Source: Roseomonas aeriglobus
GTDB lineage: Bacteria; Pseudomonadota; Alphaproteobacteria; Sphingomonadales; Sphingomonadaceae
Length of the DNA: 64,000 nucleotides
Reading direction: 5' to 3'
Assembly: GCA_016937575.1 (NCBI GenBank)
Contig: JAFHKN010000002.1
Coordinates: 310,001-374,000 of the forward strand
The notes under the pieces are model-generated. The model was not told the DNA's origin, made no database searches, and saw only the letters and a list, made by a program, of their open reading frames with translations. This document shows positions 53,264 through 64,000 of the stretch, piece after piece. A program made the translations under genes and the position numbers. How positions within the stretch are numbered: the stretch's first letter is position 1; each line of letters starts with the position of its first letter.

Positions 53264-54568
53264 ATGTATCACGACCCCGCCCTCGCCAAGGCGATCGCCG
53301 ACCCGCGCCCGGCGTCGGCGGTTTCGTCGGGCGTCGGGTTCGCCGGCCTAGCGGGGTTGCTCGGCTGGATCGCGTTGGCCGTGCACTACGGCATGGACGG
53401 ACCGTTCGCCGCACTGACCGCGCTCGGCGCGTGTGCGGTGCCGATGATCGTCTGGTCGCTCGTCGTCGACAAGGTTCACCGCCGCGCTTCGACCGGGATC
53501 GGCTGGGCCAACCCCCGCCCGCTCAAGGACATGCTCGCCATCAGCCTGACCAAGCTCGCCGGGCTGTGGGCAACCTGGGCGATGATCGCGGCGGTCTATG
53601 CGACGTTCCGTTTCTACGGCGACGGGACGTTCGGGTTCGCCATTGCCTGCCTGACCTATGCCGCGCCGGTGCTGGTCGCCCTGTCGGTGCCGTGGGTGCT
53701 CTGGATGGATCGCTACCTGATCGACCCGCGCGACGGGGCGTGGGCGCTCGGCGCGTGGCTGCTCGACCTGAAGGACGCCGCCCCCGACCGCGAAATAATC
53801 TATGCGCATCTGCGGGCTTGGGGCGTGAAGGGGTTTTTCCTCGCCTTCATGCTCGGCGTCGTGCCGGGCGGGTTCGTCGAGTTCGTGCGCGCCGACCCGG
53901 CGGCCCTCGCGCGCGATCCGGTGGCGCTGGCCAAGTGGCTGATCACGCTGATGTTCGTCGTCGACGTGATGTTCGCGACCGTGGGCTATATGCTGACGTT
54001 CCGGGTGCTCGATGCGCATATCCGCAGCGCGCAACCATATGTGCAAGGCTGGGCGGCGGCGCTGATCTGCTATCCGCCGTTCATCCTGATGAGCGCGGGT
54101 GGGCCGCTCGATTACCATCCGGGCACCGCGGATTGGGTCTATTGGCTGCAGGGCCATCCGCTGCTGCTGGCGGCGATGGGCGCGGTGCTGGTCGCGCTGA
54201 CCGCTGTCTACGCTTGGGCGACGATCGCGTTTGGCTTGCGCTTCTCCAACCTGACGCACCGCGGCATCCTGACCCATGGGCCTTATGCCTTCAGCCGGCA
54301 TCCGGCGTATCTGTCCAAGAACATCTTCTGGTGGCTGTCGACGCTGCCGTTCCTGGTCACCACCGGTTCGCTTGGCGACGGCGTGCGCAATACGGCGATC
54401 ATGGCCGTCGTCAGTGGCGTTTACTGGTGGCGCGCAAAGACCGAGGAGCGGCATCTGGGCGAAGACACGGCGTACGTTGCGTACAGCGACTGGATGATGC
54501 GGCGCGGGCTGGTGCCGCGAATGCTTGCCAAGCTCACCGGCCGTGATCCCGCGCAGGCGGGAGCCTAG
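53264..54568 (+). CDS. Multi-pass membrane protein with isoprenylcysteine methyltransferase-like C-terminus
   Basis: This 434-residue protein has about nine hydrophobic segments. The C-terminal part (GPYAFSRHPAYLSKNIFWWL, about residue 342, and WRAKTEERHLGED) matches the PEMT/ICMT fold found in phospholipid or isoprenylcysteine methyltransferases and in NnrU-like proteins. The N-terminal part resembles no named family to me. The final residues RDPAQAGA are encoded by the left arm of the palindrome at 54545, so the end of the gene was shaped by that repeat. Start ATG 53264. Function unknown. Confidence 0.72.
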   Translation: MYHDPALAKAIADPRPASAVSSGVGFAGLAGLLGWIALAVHYGMDGPFAALTALGACAVPMIVWSLVVDKVHRRASTGIGWANPRPLKDMLAISLTKLAGLWATWAMIAAVYATFRFYGDGTFGFAIACLTYAAPVLVALSVPWVLWMDRYLIDPRDGAWALGAWLLDLKDAAPDREIIYAHLRAWGVKGFFLAFMLGVVPGGFVEFVRADPAALARDPVALAKWLITLMFVVDVMFATVGYMLTFRVLDAHIRSAQPYVQGWAAALICYPPFILMSAGGPLDYHPGTADWVYWLQGHPLLLAAMGAVLVALTAVYAWATIAFGLRFSNLTHRGILTHGPYAFSRHPAYLSKNIFWWLSTLPFLVTTGSLGDGVRNTAIMAVVSGVYWWRAKTEERHLGEDTAYVAYSDWMMRRGLVPRMLAKLTGRDPAQAGA

Positions 54569-54618
54569 AGCCGCACGGGCTAACCTCCGCAACGCTGGGC
54601 TCCCGCCTGCGCGGGAGC
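54545..54618. repeat. 21-bp-arm inverted repeat between convergent genes
   Basis: GATCCCGCGCAGGCGGGAGCC and its near-complement GGCTCCCGCCTGCGCGGGAGC are 32 bp apart. The left arm includes the last codons of the membrane protein gene, the right arm lies just past the DUF2490 stop. It could act as a bidirectional terminator. Confidence 0.8.
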
Positions 54619-54627
54619 ATGTCGGGT

Positions 54628-55323
54628 TCAGTCGTCCACCTTCGGTGCCGAATGCGCCTTCATGCTCAGTGTCATCTGCACCGTCAGTGCATGTTCCATC
54701 GTCGCGGGGGATGTGCCGCGGGCGAGGCGGTATTGGTTGAGGTAGCCGATGTCGGCGCTCACGCCCTTGGCGATCGGCAGCGCAAGACCGATGATGTTGC
54801 GCATCCGCTCATAGCCCTTGCGCTGTCCCCACACCGTCGAATTGGGCATGTAGAAGCTTTCGTGGCTGTAGAACACGGCCAGGCCCTTCGCGCGCCCGAC
54901 AGGCAGATTGTAGCGCAGCAGCGGGCGGATGCGGATGCCGACGCCCGGCCGATCGTCGCGGAATCGTTCGTCGACGCGGAACCGTCCCGTGAAGCGGCCG
55001 AAGTTGACGACCACGTGCTGGCGAATGCGATCCTCGTCGGTGTCGCGCTGGCGGTTATGCCCGCCGACGCGGCGATAGCCGAAGCCGAGCTCGACATGAT
55101 CGTCCAGCCGGTAGCCGAGCAACGTCCCGACCTCGGTCTGGTAAAGCCCGCCCTGCCGGTCGCTGATGCGCATGATCTGTTCGACGGTCAGGCGCACCTT
55201 CTTGCTGATCGGCACGACGCCGTTCAGCTGCCACCACGCCTGCGCGTCGTCGACCTGCTGCGCGCGCGCCGGAAAGGCGGCGGCGAGCAGGGGCGTGGCA
55301 ATCAGGGCTCGCGCGCGGATCAG
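54628..55323 (-). CDS. DUF2490 outer-membrane-like protein with CTG start
   Basis: This is a 231-residue protein of the DUF2490 family: DAQAWWQLNGVVPISKKVRL, LLGYRLDDHVELGFGYRRV, FRVDERFRDDRPGVGIRIRP and NSTVWGQRKGYERM. Strand-rich sequence suggests a small beta-barrel. The family part extends upstream into a clear signal peptide (IRARALIATPLLAAAFPARA, cleavage before QQVDDAQ), but no ATG, GTG or TTG precedes it in frame. The only plausible start is CTG 55323, overlapping the gshA stop in CTGA. Starting at GTG 55215 would lose the signal peptide and the first conserved residues. Confidence 0.75.
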   Translation of the reverse strand: MIRARALIATPLLAAAFPARAQQVDDAQAWWQLNGVVPISKKVRLTVEQIMRISDRQGGLYQTEVGTLLGYRLDDHVELGFGYRRVGGHNRQRDTDEDRIRQHVVVNFGRFTGRFRVDERFRDDRPGVGIRIRPLLRYNLPVGRAKGLAVFYSHESFYMPNSTVWGQRKGYERMRNIIGLALPIAKGVSADIGYLNQYRLARGTSPATMEHALTVQMTLSMKAHSAPKVDD

Positions 55324-56690
55324 TAGCTATACTCGTCGTACACGCGGGCGACGTCACCGTTCCAATCCCCGTGGTAGCGATCGAGCAAGAGCTGCGCGGG
55401 CACCTTCCCCGACCGGACGATTTCGCGGAGCGGATCGAGGAAGCCCGCCTCGCTGTCGCCCGCGCCGTTCAACCGCGCGCGGGCCGACAGGCCGGCGGTG
55501 GCGATGTCGAGCACTTCGCCCGCGATGTCCTTCAGCGTGCCGCCACGGATCGGCGCGTCGAGCGCGAGCTTGGGCACCGACGACCGCAGCGTCTCGCGTT
55601 CCTCCATCGACCAGTCCCTGACCAGGTCCCACGCGGCATCGAGTGCGGCGTCGTCATACAGCAGCCCGACCCAGAGCGCCGGCAGCGCGCAGATGCGATC
55701 CCACGGGCCCCCGTCGGCACCGCGCATCTCGAGGAAGGTCTTCAGCCGCACTTCGGGGAAAGCGGTCGACAGATGGTCGTTCCAGTCGTCCATCGTCGGG
55801 CGCTCGCCGGGCAGGACCGACAGCTTGCCATCGAGGAAGTCGCGGAAGCTGAGGCCCGCGGCGTCGATATACGTCCCGTCGCGGTAGACGAAGTACATCG
55901 GCACATCGAGCGCGTATTCGGCGTAGCGTTCGTAGCCGAAGCCGTCCTCGAACACGAACGGCAGCATGCCGGTGCGGTGCGGGTCGGTGTCCGACCAGAT
56001 ATGGCTGCGGAAGCTGAGGAACCCGTTCGGCTTGCCTTCGGTGAAGGGCGAATTGGCGAACAACGCGGTGCCGAGCGGCTGGAGCGCCAGGCTGACGCGG
56101 AACTTCTTCGCCATGTCGGCTTCGGACGCATAATCCAGGTTCGTCTGGATCGTGCAGGTCCGCAGCATCATGTCGAGACCGAGCGAGCCCACGCGCGGCA
56201 TGTGATTCAGCATGATGCCATAGCGGCCCTTGGGCATCCGCGGCAGGGCGTCGCGCGTCTTGTCGGGCCACATGCCGAGACCCAGGAAACCGATGCCGAG
56301 CTTCTCGCCGACCGCCTTCACCTGTTTCAGGTGGCGGCCGGTTTCGGCGCAGGTCTGGTGGAGGTTGTCGAGCGGCGCGCCCGACAGCTCGAACTGGCCC
56401 GCGGGCTCCAGGCTGACCGAGCCGTCCTCGCCGGTGAGGGCAATGACCTTGCCGCCCTCGTACACCGGTTTCCAGCCGAATTGTTCGAGCTCGGCGAGCA
56501 GGTCGCGGATGCCGCCGGGTTCGTCGTAGGACGGCGCGCGGTGGTCGTCGATCTTATAGACGAACTTCTCGTGCTCGGTCCCGATCCGCCACCGCTCCTT
56601 CGGCTTTTCGCCGCGGGCGAAGCTGGCATAGAGTTGTTCGACCGACTCGATGGTCGGTGCGTTGCTGTCCGAAACCGTCTTGGTCGTCAT
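55320..56690 (-). CDS. gshA: Glutamate-cysteine ligase (alphaproteobacterial/plant type)
   Basis: This 456-residue enzyme makes gamma-glutamylcysteine. It belongs to the type shared by alphaproteobacteria and plants: RWRIGTEHEKFVYKIDDHRA (about residue 35), GSVSLEPAGQFELSGAPLDN (about 92), LNHMPRVGSLGLDMMLRTCT, TIQTNLDYASEADMAKKFR and MRGADGGPWDRICALPALWV. Cysteines for redox control known in plant homologues are not evident to me. The stop overlaps the CTG start of DUF2490. Start ATG 56690. Confidence 0.95.
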   Translation of the reverse strand: MTTKTVSDSNAPTIESVEQLYASFARGEKPKERWRIGTEHEKFVYKIDDHRAPSYDEPGGIRDLLAELEQFGWKPVYEGGKVIALTGEDGSVSLEPAGQFELSGAPLDNLHQTCAETGRHLKQVKAVGEKLGIGFLGLGMWPDKTRDALPRMPKGRYGIMLNHMPRVGSLGLDMMLRTCTIQTNLDYASEADMAKKFRVSLALQPLGTALFANSPFTEGKPNGFLSFRSHIWSDTDPHRTGMLPFVFEDGFGYERYAEYALDVPMYFVYRDGTYIDAAGLSFRDFLDGKLSVLPGERPTMDDWNDHLSTAFPEVRLKTFLEMRGADGGPWDRICALPALWVGLLYDDAALDAAWDLVRDWSMEERETLRSSVPKLALDAPIRGGTLKDIAGEVLDIATAGLSARARLNGAGDSEAGFLDPLREIVRSGKVPAQLLLDRYHGDWNGDVARVYDEYSY

Positions 56691-56747
56691 GCCGCGCCCT
56701 TACGCGCGGGCGTGGGGGAGCGCTAGTCCCGCTGCACTGCACCCGCT

Positions 56748-56802
56748 CGTCATCCCCGCGCCCACTATCGTCATCCCCGCGCCCACCATCGTCATCCCCG
56801 CG
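56748..56802. repeat. Tandem 21-bp repeat (CGTCATCCCCGCGCCCACnAT)
   Basis: CGTCATCCCCGCG followed by CCCACTAT or CCCACCAT is repeated at a 21-bp period at 56748 and 56769, then the third CGTCATCCCCGCG at 56790 begins the full element. It looks like slippage duplication of one element end. Confidence 0.85.
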
Positions 56803-56882
56803 AAGGCGGGGATCAATAGTCGCTGAAGGACGTGAAGCTCACTGAGTTCAGCCAGACTATATCCCCGCCTTCGCGGGGATGC
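56790..56882. repeat. GTCATCCCCGCG element, copy 3
   Basis: GTCATCCCCGCGAAGGCGGGGATC at the left is mirrored by ATCCCCGCCTTCGCGGGGAT at the right. The core GCTGAAGGACGTGAAGCTCAC and TTCAGCCAGACTATATCC matches the cores at 37927 and 50200. Confidence 0.82.
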
Positions 56883-56903
56883 GAATGGGTGGGCGGGGCT
56901 GCT

Positions 56904-57005
56904 CCCCCCTGTAAGGGAAGGGCCGGGGGGTGGGTGCCTCTCCACGGGCGGCGCCGCCTGGGGCGGTCGACCCACCCCCAACCCCCTCCCTGTCCAGGGA
57001 GGGGG
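56904..57005. repeat. Empty inverted element related to the DUF559 flanks
   Basis: Left end CCCCCCTgtAAGGGAAGGG + CCGGGGGGTGGGTGCC and right end GACCCACCCCCAACCCC + CTCCCTgtccAGGGAGGGG are inverted copies of the two ends that flank the DUF559 gene at 29513-29963, with about 30 bp and no gene between them. It looks like a non-autonomous, MITE-like version. Confidence 0.78.
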
Positions 57006-57014
57006 CTCGGACGG

Positions 57015-59690
<2,676 letters not shown>

Positions 59691-59795
59691 CTTCCTTTGT
59701 TGCGCCGCAGCGGACACCGGGGTCAACCACGAAACGTTGACGCGGGTCCAAGCGTTGCTTACGTGTGTTGGATAGGTAATACAGGAGTGTGATCG

Positions 59796-60293
59796 ATGCG
59801 GACCTTGCTGATCCTTGGCAGCGCGCTGCTGCTGGTTGGCTGCGGATCGAACGACGGCGCGAACGGCGACGAAGGCACCCAGATCTCGATCAAGGGCGGC
59901 GACGGCAATGGTTTCTCCGCGAACCTGGGCAAGGACGGCAAAGTCGCGGTCGACCTGCCGGGCTTCAAGGCGAACATCGACCTGCCCAAGGTGCAGCTGG
60001 ATGCCGGCGACTTCACGTTGAATGGGGTGAAGCTGCCCGAGGGATCGAAGATCACGAACATGGACGTGTCGGGGAACAACGGAAACGGCGGGGTGAAGGT
60101 CAATTTCACGAGTCCCGTCGGCACGGCCGCGGTTCGCGACTGGTTCCAGGGACGCCTCGCCAGCGAAGGCTTCTCGCTGAAGGCGAATGGCAACGACCTG
60201 TCGGGCACGACCGAGGACGGGAAGGCGTTCCGCCTGACGACGAAGGACGTCGGCGGCGGCAAAAGCGAGAGCGTGATTACGGTGGGGGGGTGA
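59796..60293 (+). CDS. Small lipoprotein of unknown function
   Basis: This 165-residue protein has a lipobox LILGSALLLVGCGSND (Cys at about residue 16). A Gly/Asp/Asn-rich body follows (ISIKGGDGNGFSANLGKDGK), then a compact alpha/beta part: VNFTSPVGTAAVRDWFQGRL, ASEGFSLKANGNDL and SGTTEDGKAFRL. The pattern of short strands with one amphipathic helix resembles small periplasmic domains. The start ATG 59796 has CAGGAG upstream. It is divergent from ppc and followed by a composite palindrome. No known family recognised. Confidence 0.65.
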   Translation: MRTLLILGSALLLVGCGSNDGANGDEGTQISIKGGDGNGFSANLGKDGKVAVDLPGFKANIDLPKVQLDAGDFTLNGVKLPEGSKITNMDVSGNNGNGGVKVNFTSPVGTAAVRDWFQGRLASEGFSLKANGNDLSGTTEDGKAFRLTTKDVGGGKSESVITVGG

Positions 60294-60300
60294 GCTGATT

Positions 60301-60430
60301 CCTCCCCCAGCTTGTCTGGGGGAGGGGGACCGCGCCCGCAGGGCGTGGTGGAGGGGCATTCCCCTCGCTACCGATCGATTGGCATGCCCCTCCACCGGCT
60401 TCGCCGGTCCCCCTCCCCATTCTGGGGAGG
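60301..60430. repeat. Composite palindromic element (GGGGAGG family), lipoprotein/murA junction
   Basis: CCTCCCCCAGCTTGTCTGGGGGAGG, then GGGACCGC..GGTGGAGGGGCAT, a short unique centre, then ATGCCCCTCCACCGGCTTCGCC GGTCCCC and CTCCCCATTCTGGGGAGG. It lies between two convergent genes. Confidence 0.82.
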
Positions 60431-60440
60431 ATTTTAGTGC

Positions 60441-61724
60441 TTACCCATCCCCCAACCGCTCGATATCCGCGCCCACCGCGCTCAGTTTCTCCTCCAACCG
60501 CTCATAGCCGCGGTCGAGGTGGTAGACACGGCTGACCGACGTCTCGCCTTCCGCCGCGAGCCCCGCGATGATCAGGCTCATCGACGCGCGCAGGTCGGTC
60601 GCCATCACCGGCGCACCCGCCAGACGGTCGACGCCGCGGACCACCGCCGACCGGCCCGAAACCGAGATATCCGCCCCCATCCGCGCCAGTTCGGGCACAT
60701 GCATGTAGCGGTTCTCGAAGATCGTCTCGGTCAGCATCGACGCGCCGTCGGCCTTGGTCAGCATCGCCATGAACTGCGCCTGCATGTCGGTCGCGAAGCC
60801 CGGGAAGGGGGCGGTCGACAGCGTCAGCGGGCGCAGCGTGCCCGGCGCGGTGATGCCGATCGCGCCCTTCTTCAGCTCGATGACGACGCCCGCATCGGCC
60901 AGCGCACTCAGCGTCGCGGCCATGTCGTTCGCATCCGCCCCGACCAGCTCGACCTGGCCGCCGGTAATGGCCGCGGCGCAGGCATAGCTGCCCGCCTCGA
61001 TCCGGTCGGGCATCACGGCATAGGTCGCGCCGTGCAGCCGGTCGCGGCCCTCGATCGTCAGCGTCTCGGTCCCGATTCCGTCGATCGACGCGCCCATCGC
61101 GACCAGCAGGCGGCAGAGATCGACGATCTCGGGCTCGCGCGCGGCGTTCTCCAGCACGCTGGTGCCGCGCGCGGTCGCGGCGGCCATCAGCGCGTTCTCG
61201 GTCGCGCCGACCGACACCACGGGGAAGCGGAAGCGGCCGCCGGCCAGCCGTCCGCCGGGCGCGCGCGCGGTGACGTAGCCCGCCGACATCTCCAGCTCCG
61301 CCCCCAATGCCTCCAGTGCCTTCAGGTGCAGGTCGATCGGGCGATTGCCGATCGCGCAGCCGCCGGGCAGCGACACGCGCGCCTCGCCCTTGCGCGCCAG
61401 GATGGGGCCGAGCACCAGGATCGATGCGCGCATCTTGCGCACGATATCGTACGGCGCCTCCGACGAGGTCAGCTGGCCGGCGCGGATCGTCATCACCCGA
61501 CCGAAATCCTCCGGTCGCGTCCCCTCGATCGCGGTCGAGGCGCCAAGTTGGTTGAGGAGGTGGCCGAAGCCGTCGACGTCGGCCAGCCGCGGCAGGTTCC
61601 GCAGCGTCAGCGGCTCGTCGGTCAGCAGCGCGCAGGGCATCAGGGTGAGCGCCGAATTCTTGGCGCCCGAAATGAGGATGCGGCCCTTCAGGGGGTTGCC
61701 GCCGCGAATGACGATACGATCCAT
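60441..61724 (-). CDS. murA: UDP-N-acetylglucosamine 1-carboxyvinyltransferase
   Basis: This 427-residue enzyme starts peptidoglycan synthesis by adding enolpyruvate to UDP-GlcNAc. [40 protein letters not shown], the loop with the catalytic Cys ([20 protein letters not shown], about residue 121), [20 protein letters not shown] and [20 protein letters not shown] are visible. The Cys is present, so fosfomycin sensitivity would be expected. The length is typical. Start ATG 61724. Confidence 0.97.
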   Translation of the reverse strand: MDRIVIRGGNPLKGRILISGAKNSALTLMPCALLTDEPLTLRNLPRLADVDGFGHLLNQLGASTAIEGTRPEDFGRVMTIRAGQLTSSEAPYDIVRKMRASILVLGPILARKGEARVSLPGGCAIGNRPIDLHLKALEALGAELEMSAGYVTARAPGGRLAGGRFRFPVVSVGATENALMAAATARGTSVLENAAREPEIVDLCRLLVAMGASIDGIGTETLTIEGRDRLHGATYAVMPDRIEAGSYACAAAITGGQVELVGADANDMAATLSALADAGVVIELKKGAIGITAPGTLRPLTLSTAPFPGFATDMQAQFMAMLTKADGASMLTETIFENRYMHVPELARMGADISVSGRSAVVRGVDRLAGAPVMATDLRASMSLIIAGLAAEGETSVSRVYHLDRGYERLEEKLSAVGADIERLGDG

Positions 61725-61860
61725 GCTCGCGCTTCTATCGCACCGAAGTCCTCTGGCAAGCGTCGTGCGCGCCCGCCCGCCCGACGCTTGATCGACTTTA
61801 ATGCGCTGAAGTCCCGGCGCTGCTTTGCAAGGTGACCAGGGGTAAAGGGGGCTTTTTCAC

Positions 61861-62595
61861 GTGCCTGCGAGTTGTTTCGCCGAAGTATTGGCTGCGCAGG
61901 TTCGGCTGACGCCAGCGGAAATCGTCGCTCTGGGGCGGCTGGAGGAACGACCGCGCGAGCTGCGTCGCGGCGCGGTCCTGCAACGCGAAAACGAGCGCGG
62001 GACCGACCTGTACATCGTCCGTCGCGGCATGTTGATGAGCTATGTCCTGCTCGACGACGGCAGCCGGCAGATCCTGCGGTTTCATTTCCGCGGCGACATG
62101 ATCGGCGTGCCGGGCATGATCTATGCGACGTCGCCGGAAACGATCGCGGCGCTGACGGACGCGGAGGTCTGCACCTTCGACCGCGCCGCGCTCAGCCGCC
62201 TGTTCGAGGAGCACCCCCGCATCGCCGCGCTGATCCTGGCGCTCAACCAGGTCGAGCGGGTCGCACTGACCGACCGGCTGGCGGCGCTGGGGCGGACGTC
62301 GGCGAAGGCGCGGGTGGCGGCGCTGGTGCTCGACATACGTAATCGGCTCCGCGCGGGCGATCCGGCCGTCGTCGACAGCTATCCGCTGGGACTGACGCAG
62401 GAAGAGATCGGCGATGCGACCGGCCTGACCGCGGTGCACGTCAATCGCATGCTGCGCCAGCTGGAAGAAGACGGGCTGATCGCCCGCGAGGGCGGTCGCA
62501 TGACCATCCGCGACGAACGCGCGCTGGCACGGTCGGCGAATTACGTCGACCGCTATGCGGGGCTCGACCTGGGGTGGTTACCGCCGGCGCGGTGA
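61861..62595 (+). CDS. Crp/Fnr family transcription regulator
   Basis: This 244-residue protein has an N-terminal cyclic-nucleotide-binding-like beta-roll (RRGAVLQRENERGTDLYIVR, then SRQILRFHFRGDMIGVPGM), a long dimer helix (ALILALNQVERVALTDRLAA) and a C-terminal winged HTH (LTQEEIGDATGLTAVHVNRM, about residue 178). No Cys cluster for an Fe-S centre as in Fnr is seen. The ligand is unknown. The start is GTG 61861; no good ribosome binding site precedes it. Targets cannot be inferred from the neighbours. Confidence 0.88.
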   Translation: MPASCFAEVLAAQVRLTPAEIVALGRLEERPRELRRGAVLQRENERGTDLYIVRRGMLMSYVLLDDGSRQILRFHFRGDMIGVPGMIYATSPETIAALTDAEVCTFDRAALSRLFEEHPRIAALILALNQVERVALTDRLAALGRTSAKARVAALVLDIRNRLRAGDPAVVDSYPLGLTQEEIGDATGLTAVHVNRMLRQLEEDGLIAREGGRMTIRDERALARSANYVDRYAGLDLGWLPPAR

Positions 62596-62608
62596 TACGA
62601 TTTTAATC

Positions 62609-62740
62609 ATCCCCCTAGCTTGTCTGGGGGAGGGGGACTGGCGAAGCCGGTGGAGGGGCATTCCAGCCCTACCGGGCGCATCGCAGGCCCCTCCACCAGC
62701 CTGACGGCTGGTCCCCCTCCCCGAGACAAGCTCGGGGGGG
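62609..62740. repeat. Composite palindromic element (GGGGAGG family), crp/metH junction
   Basis: CCCCCTAGCTTGTCTGGGGGAGG, GGGACTGGCgaaGCCGGTGGAGGGGCA, centre, then GGCCCCTCCACCAGCCTGACGGCTGG and TCCCCCTCCCCGAGACAAGCTCGGGGGGGA. It contains the same AGCTTGTC loop as the copy at 60301. It lies between convergent genes. Confidence 0.82.
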
Positions 62741-62747
62741 AATTGGC

Positions 62748-64000
<1,253 letters not shown>

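Larger units (their letters stand above)
56691..57014. other. Repeat-filled gap upstream of gshA
   Basis: This 324-base gap has no gene. It contains a short tandem array (56748-56802), a GTCATCCCCGCG element (to about 56880) and an inverted composite element (56904-57005), which together account for nearly all of it. The gshA promoter must lie within or beside these repeats. Confidence 0.7.

Noticed and set aside
56748..56882. Possible CRISPR-like direct repeats
   Set aside because: Only two to three units with 21-bp period and no spacers of constant size; it is a duplicated end of a palindromic element and no cas gene is near.

Overview
The window is one continuous stretch of high-GC chromosome from an alphaproteobacterium, most likely a member of the Sphingomonadaceae (Sphingomonas or a close relative). 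The evidence is the strong GC-ending codon bias, the gene order rnd-lptC-lptA-lptB-rpoN, two Oar-like TonB-dependent receptors flanking a TPR sulfotransferase, the alphaproteobacterial-type gshA, a divergent GGAAC-type (EcfG-like) stress promoter, and a high density of GC-rich composite palindromes. No rRNA, tRNA, CRISPR array, prophage or recognisable insertion sequence was found. Both ends are cut: a cold-shock protein gene at the left and metH at the right run out of the window.

Layout. 1-12.4 kb is mostly housekeeping: a Gly-rich cold-shock protein, a TerC-like membrane protein, the RNase D/LPS-export/sigma-54 block, a STAS-like protein, a ligase-associated exonuclease, and purD head to head with xseA, followed by DUF2093 and M23 peptidase genes. 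12.6-20.7 kb holds two large paralogous TonB-dependent receptors, each ending in a similar intrinsic terminator, with a TPR sulfotransferase between them. 20.7-29.9 kb carries clpB, a frameshifted M28 peptidase, a fused M16 peptidase, an NYN-domain protein and a small DUF559 gene bracketed by inverted repeats. 30-38.9 kb holds purE-purK, a CAP-domain lipoprotein divergent from hemW, an LpoA-like lipoprotein divergent from rsmI-yraN-gshB, dedA and xerC. 39.5-50.2 kb carries transaldolase, a GAF/PAS/GGDEF protein, an FMN-dependent 2-hydroxyacid oxidase, a Gre-like factor, a thiolase-MaoC pair, MscS, and a stress-type divergent pair (topoisomerase IB / PfpI). 50.4-64 kb carries ppa, an M61 peptidase, a membrane methyltransferase-like protein, a DUF2490 gene that seems to start with CTG, gshA, ppc, a lipoprotein, murA, a Crp/Fnr regulator and metH.

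How it fits together. Envelope biogenesis is prominent (lptCAB, murA, LpoA-like, M23, two TonB receptors). Both steps of glutathione synthesis (gshA and gshB) and three purine genes (purD, purE, purK) are present but scattered. Stress functions include clpB, PfpI, topoisomerase IB and a pyridoxamine-oxidase-like general stress protein.

The least explained parts are (1) the receptor-sulfotransferase-receptor cluster, (2) at least eight composite palindromic elements of shared architecture, one pair of which brackets a DUF559 endonuclease-like gene, and (3) a second roughly 95-130 bp element present three times. Several of these repeats have been taken into use as a ribosome binding site, as C-terminal codons or as terminators. 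Identifications rest on reading motifs and gene order, not on database searches.
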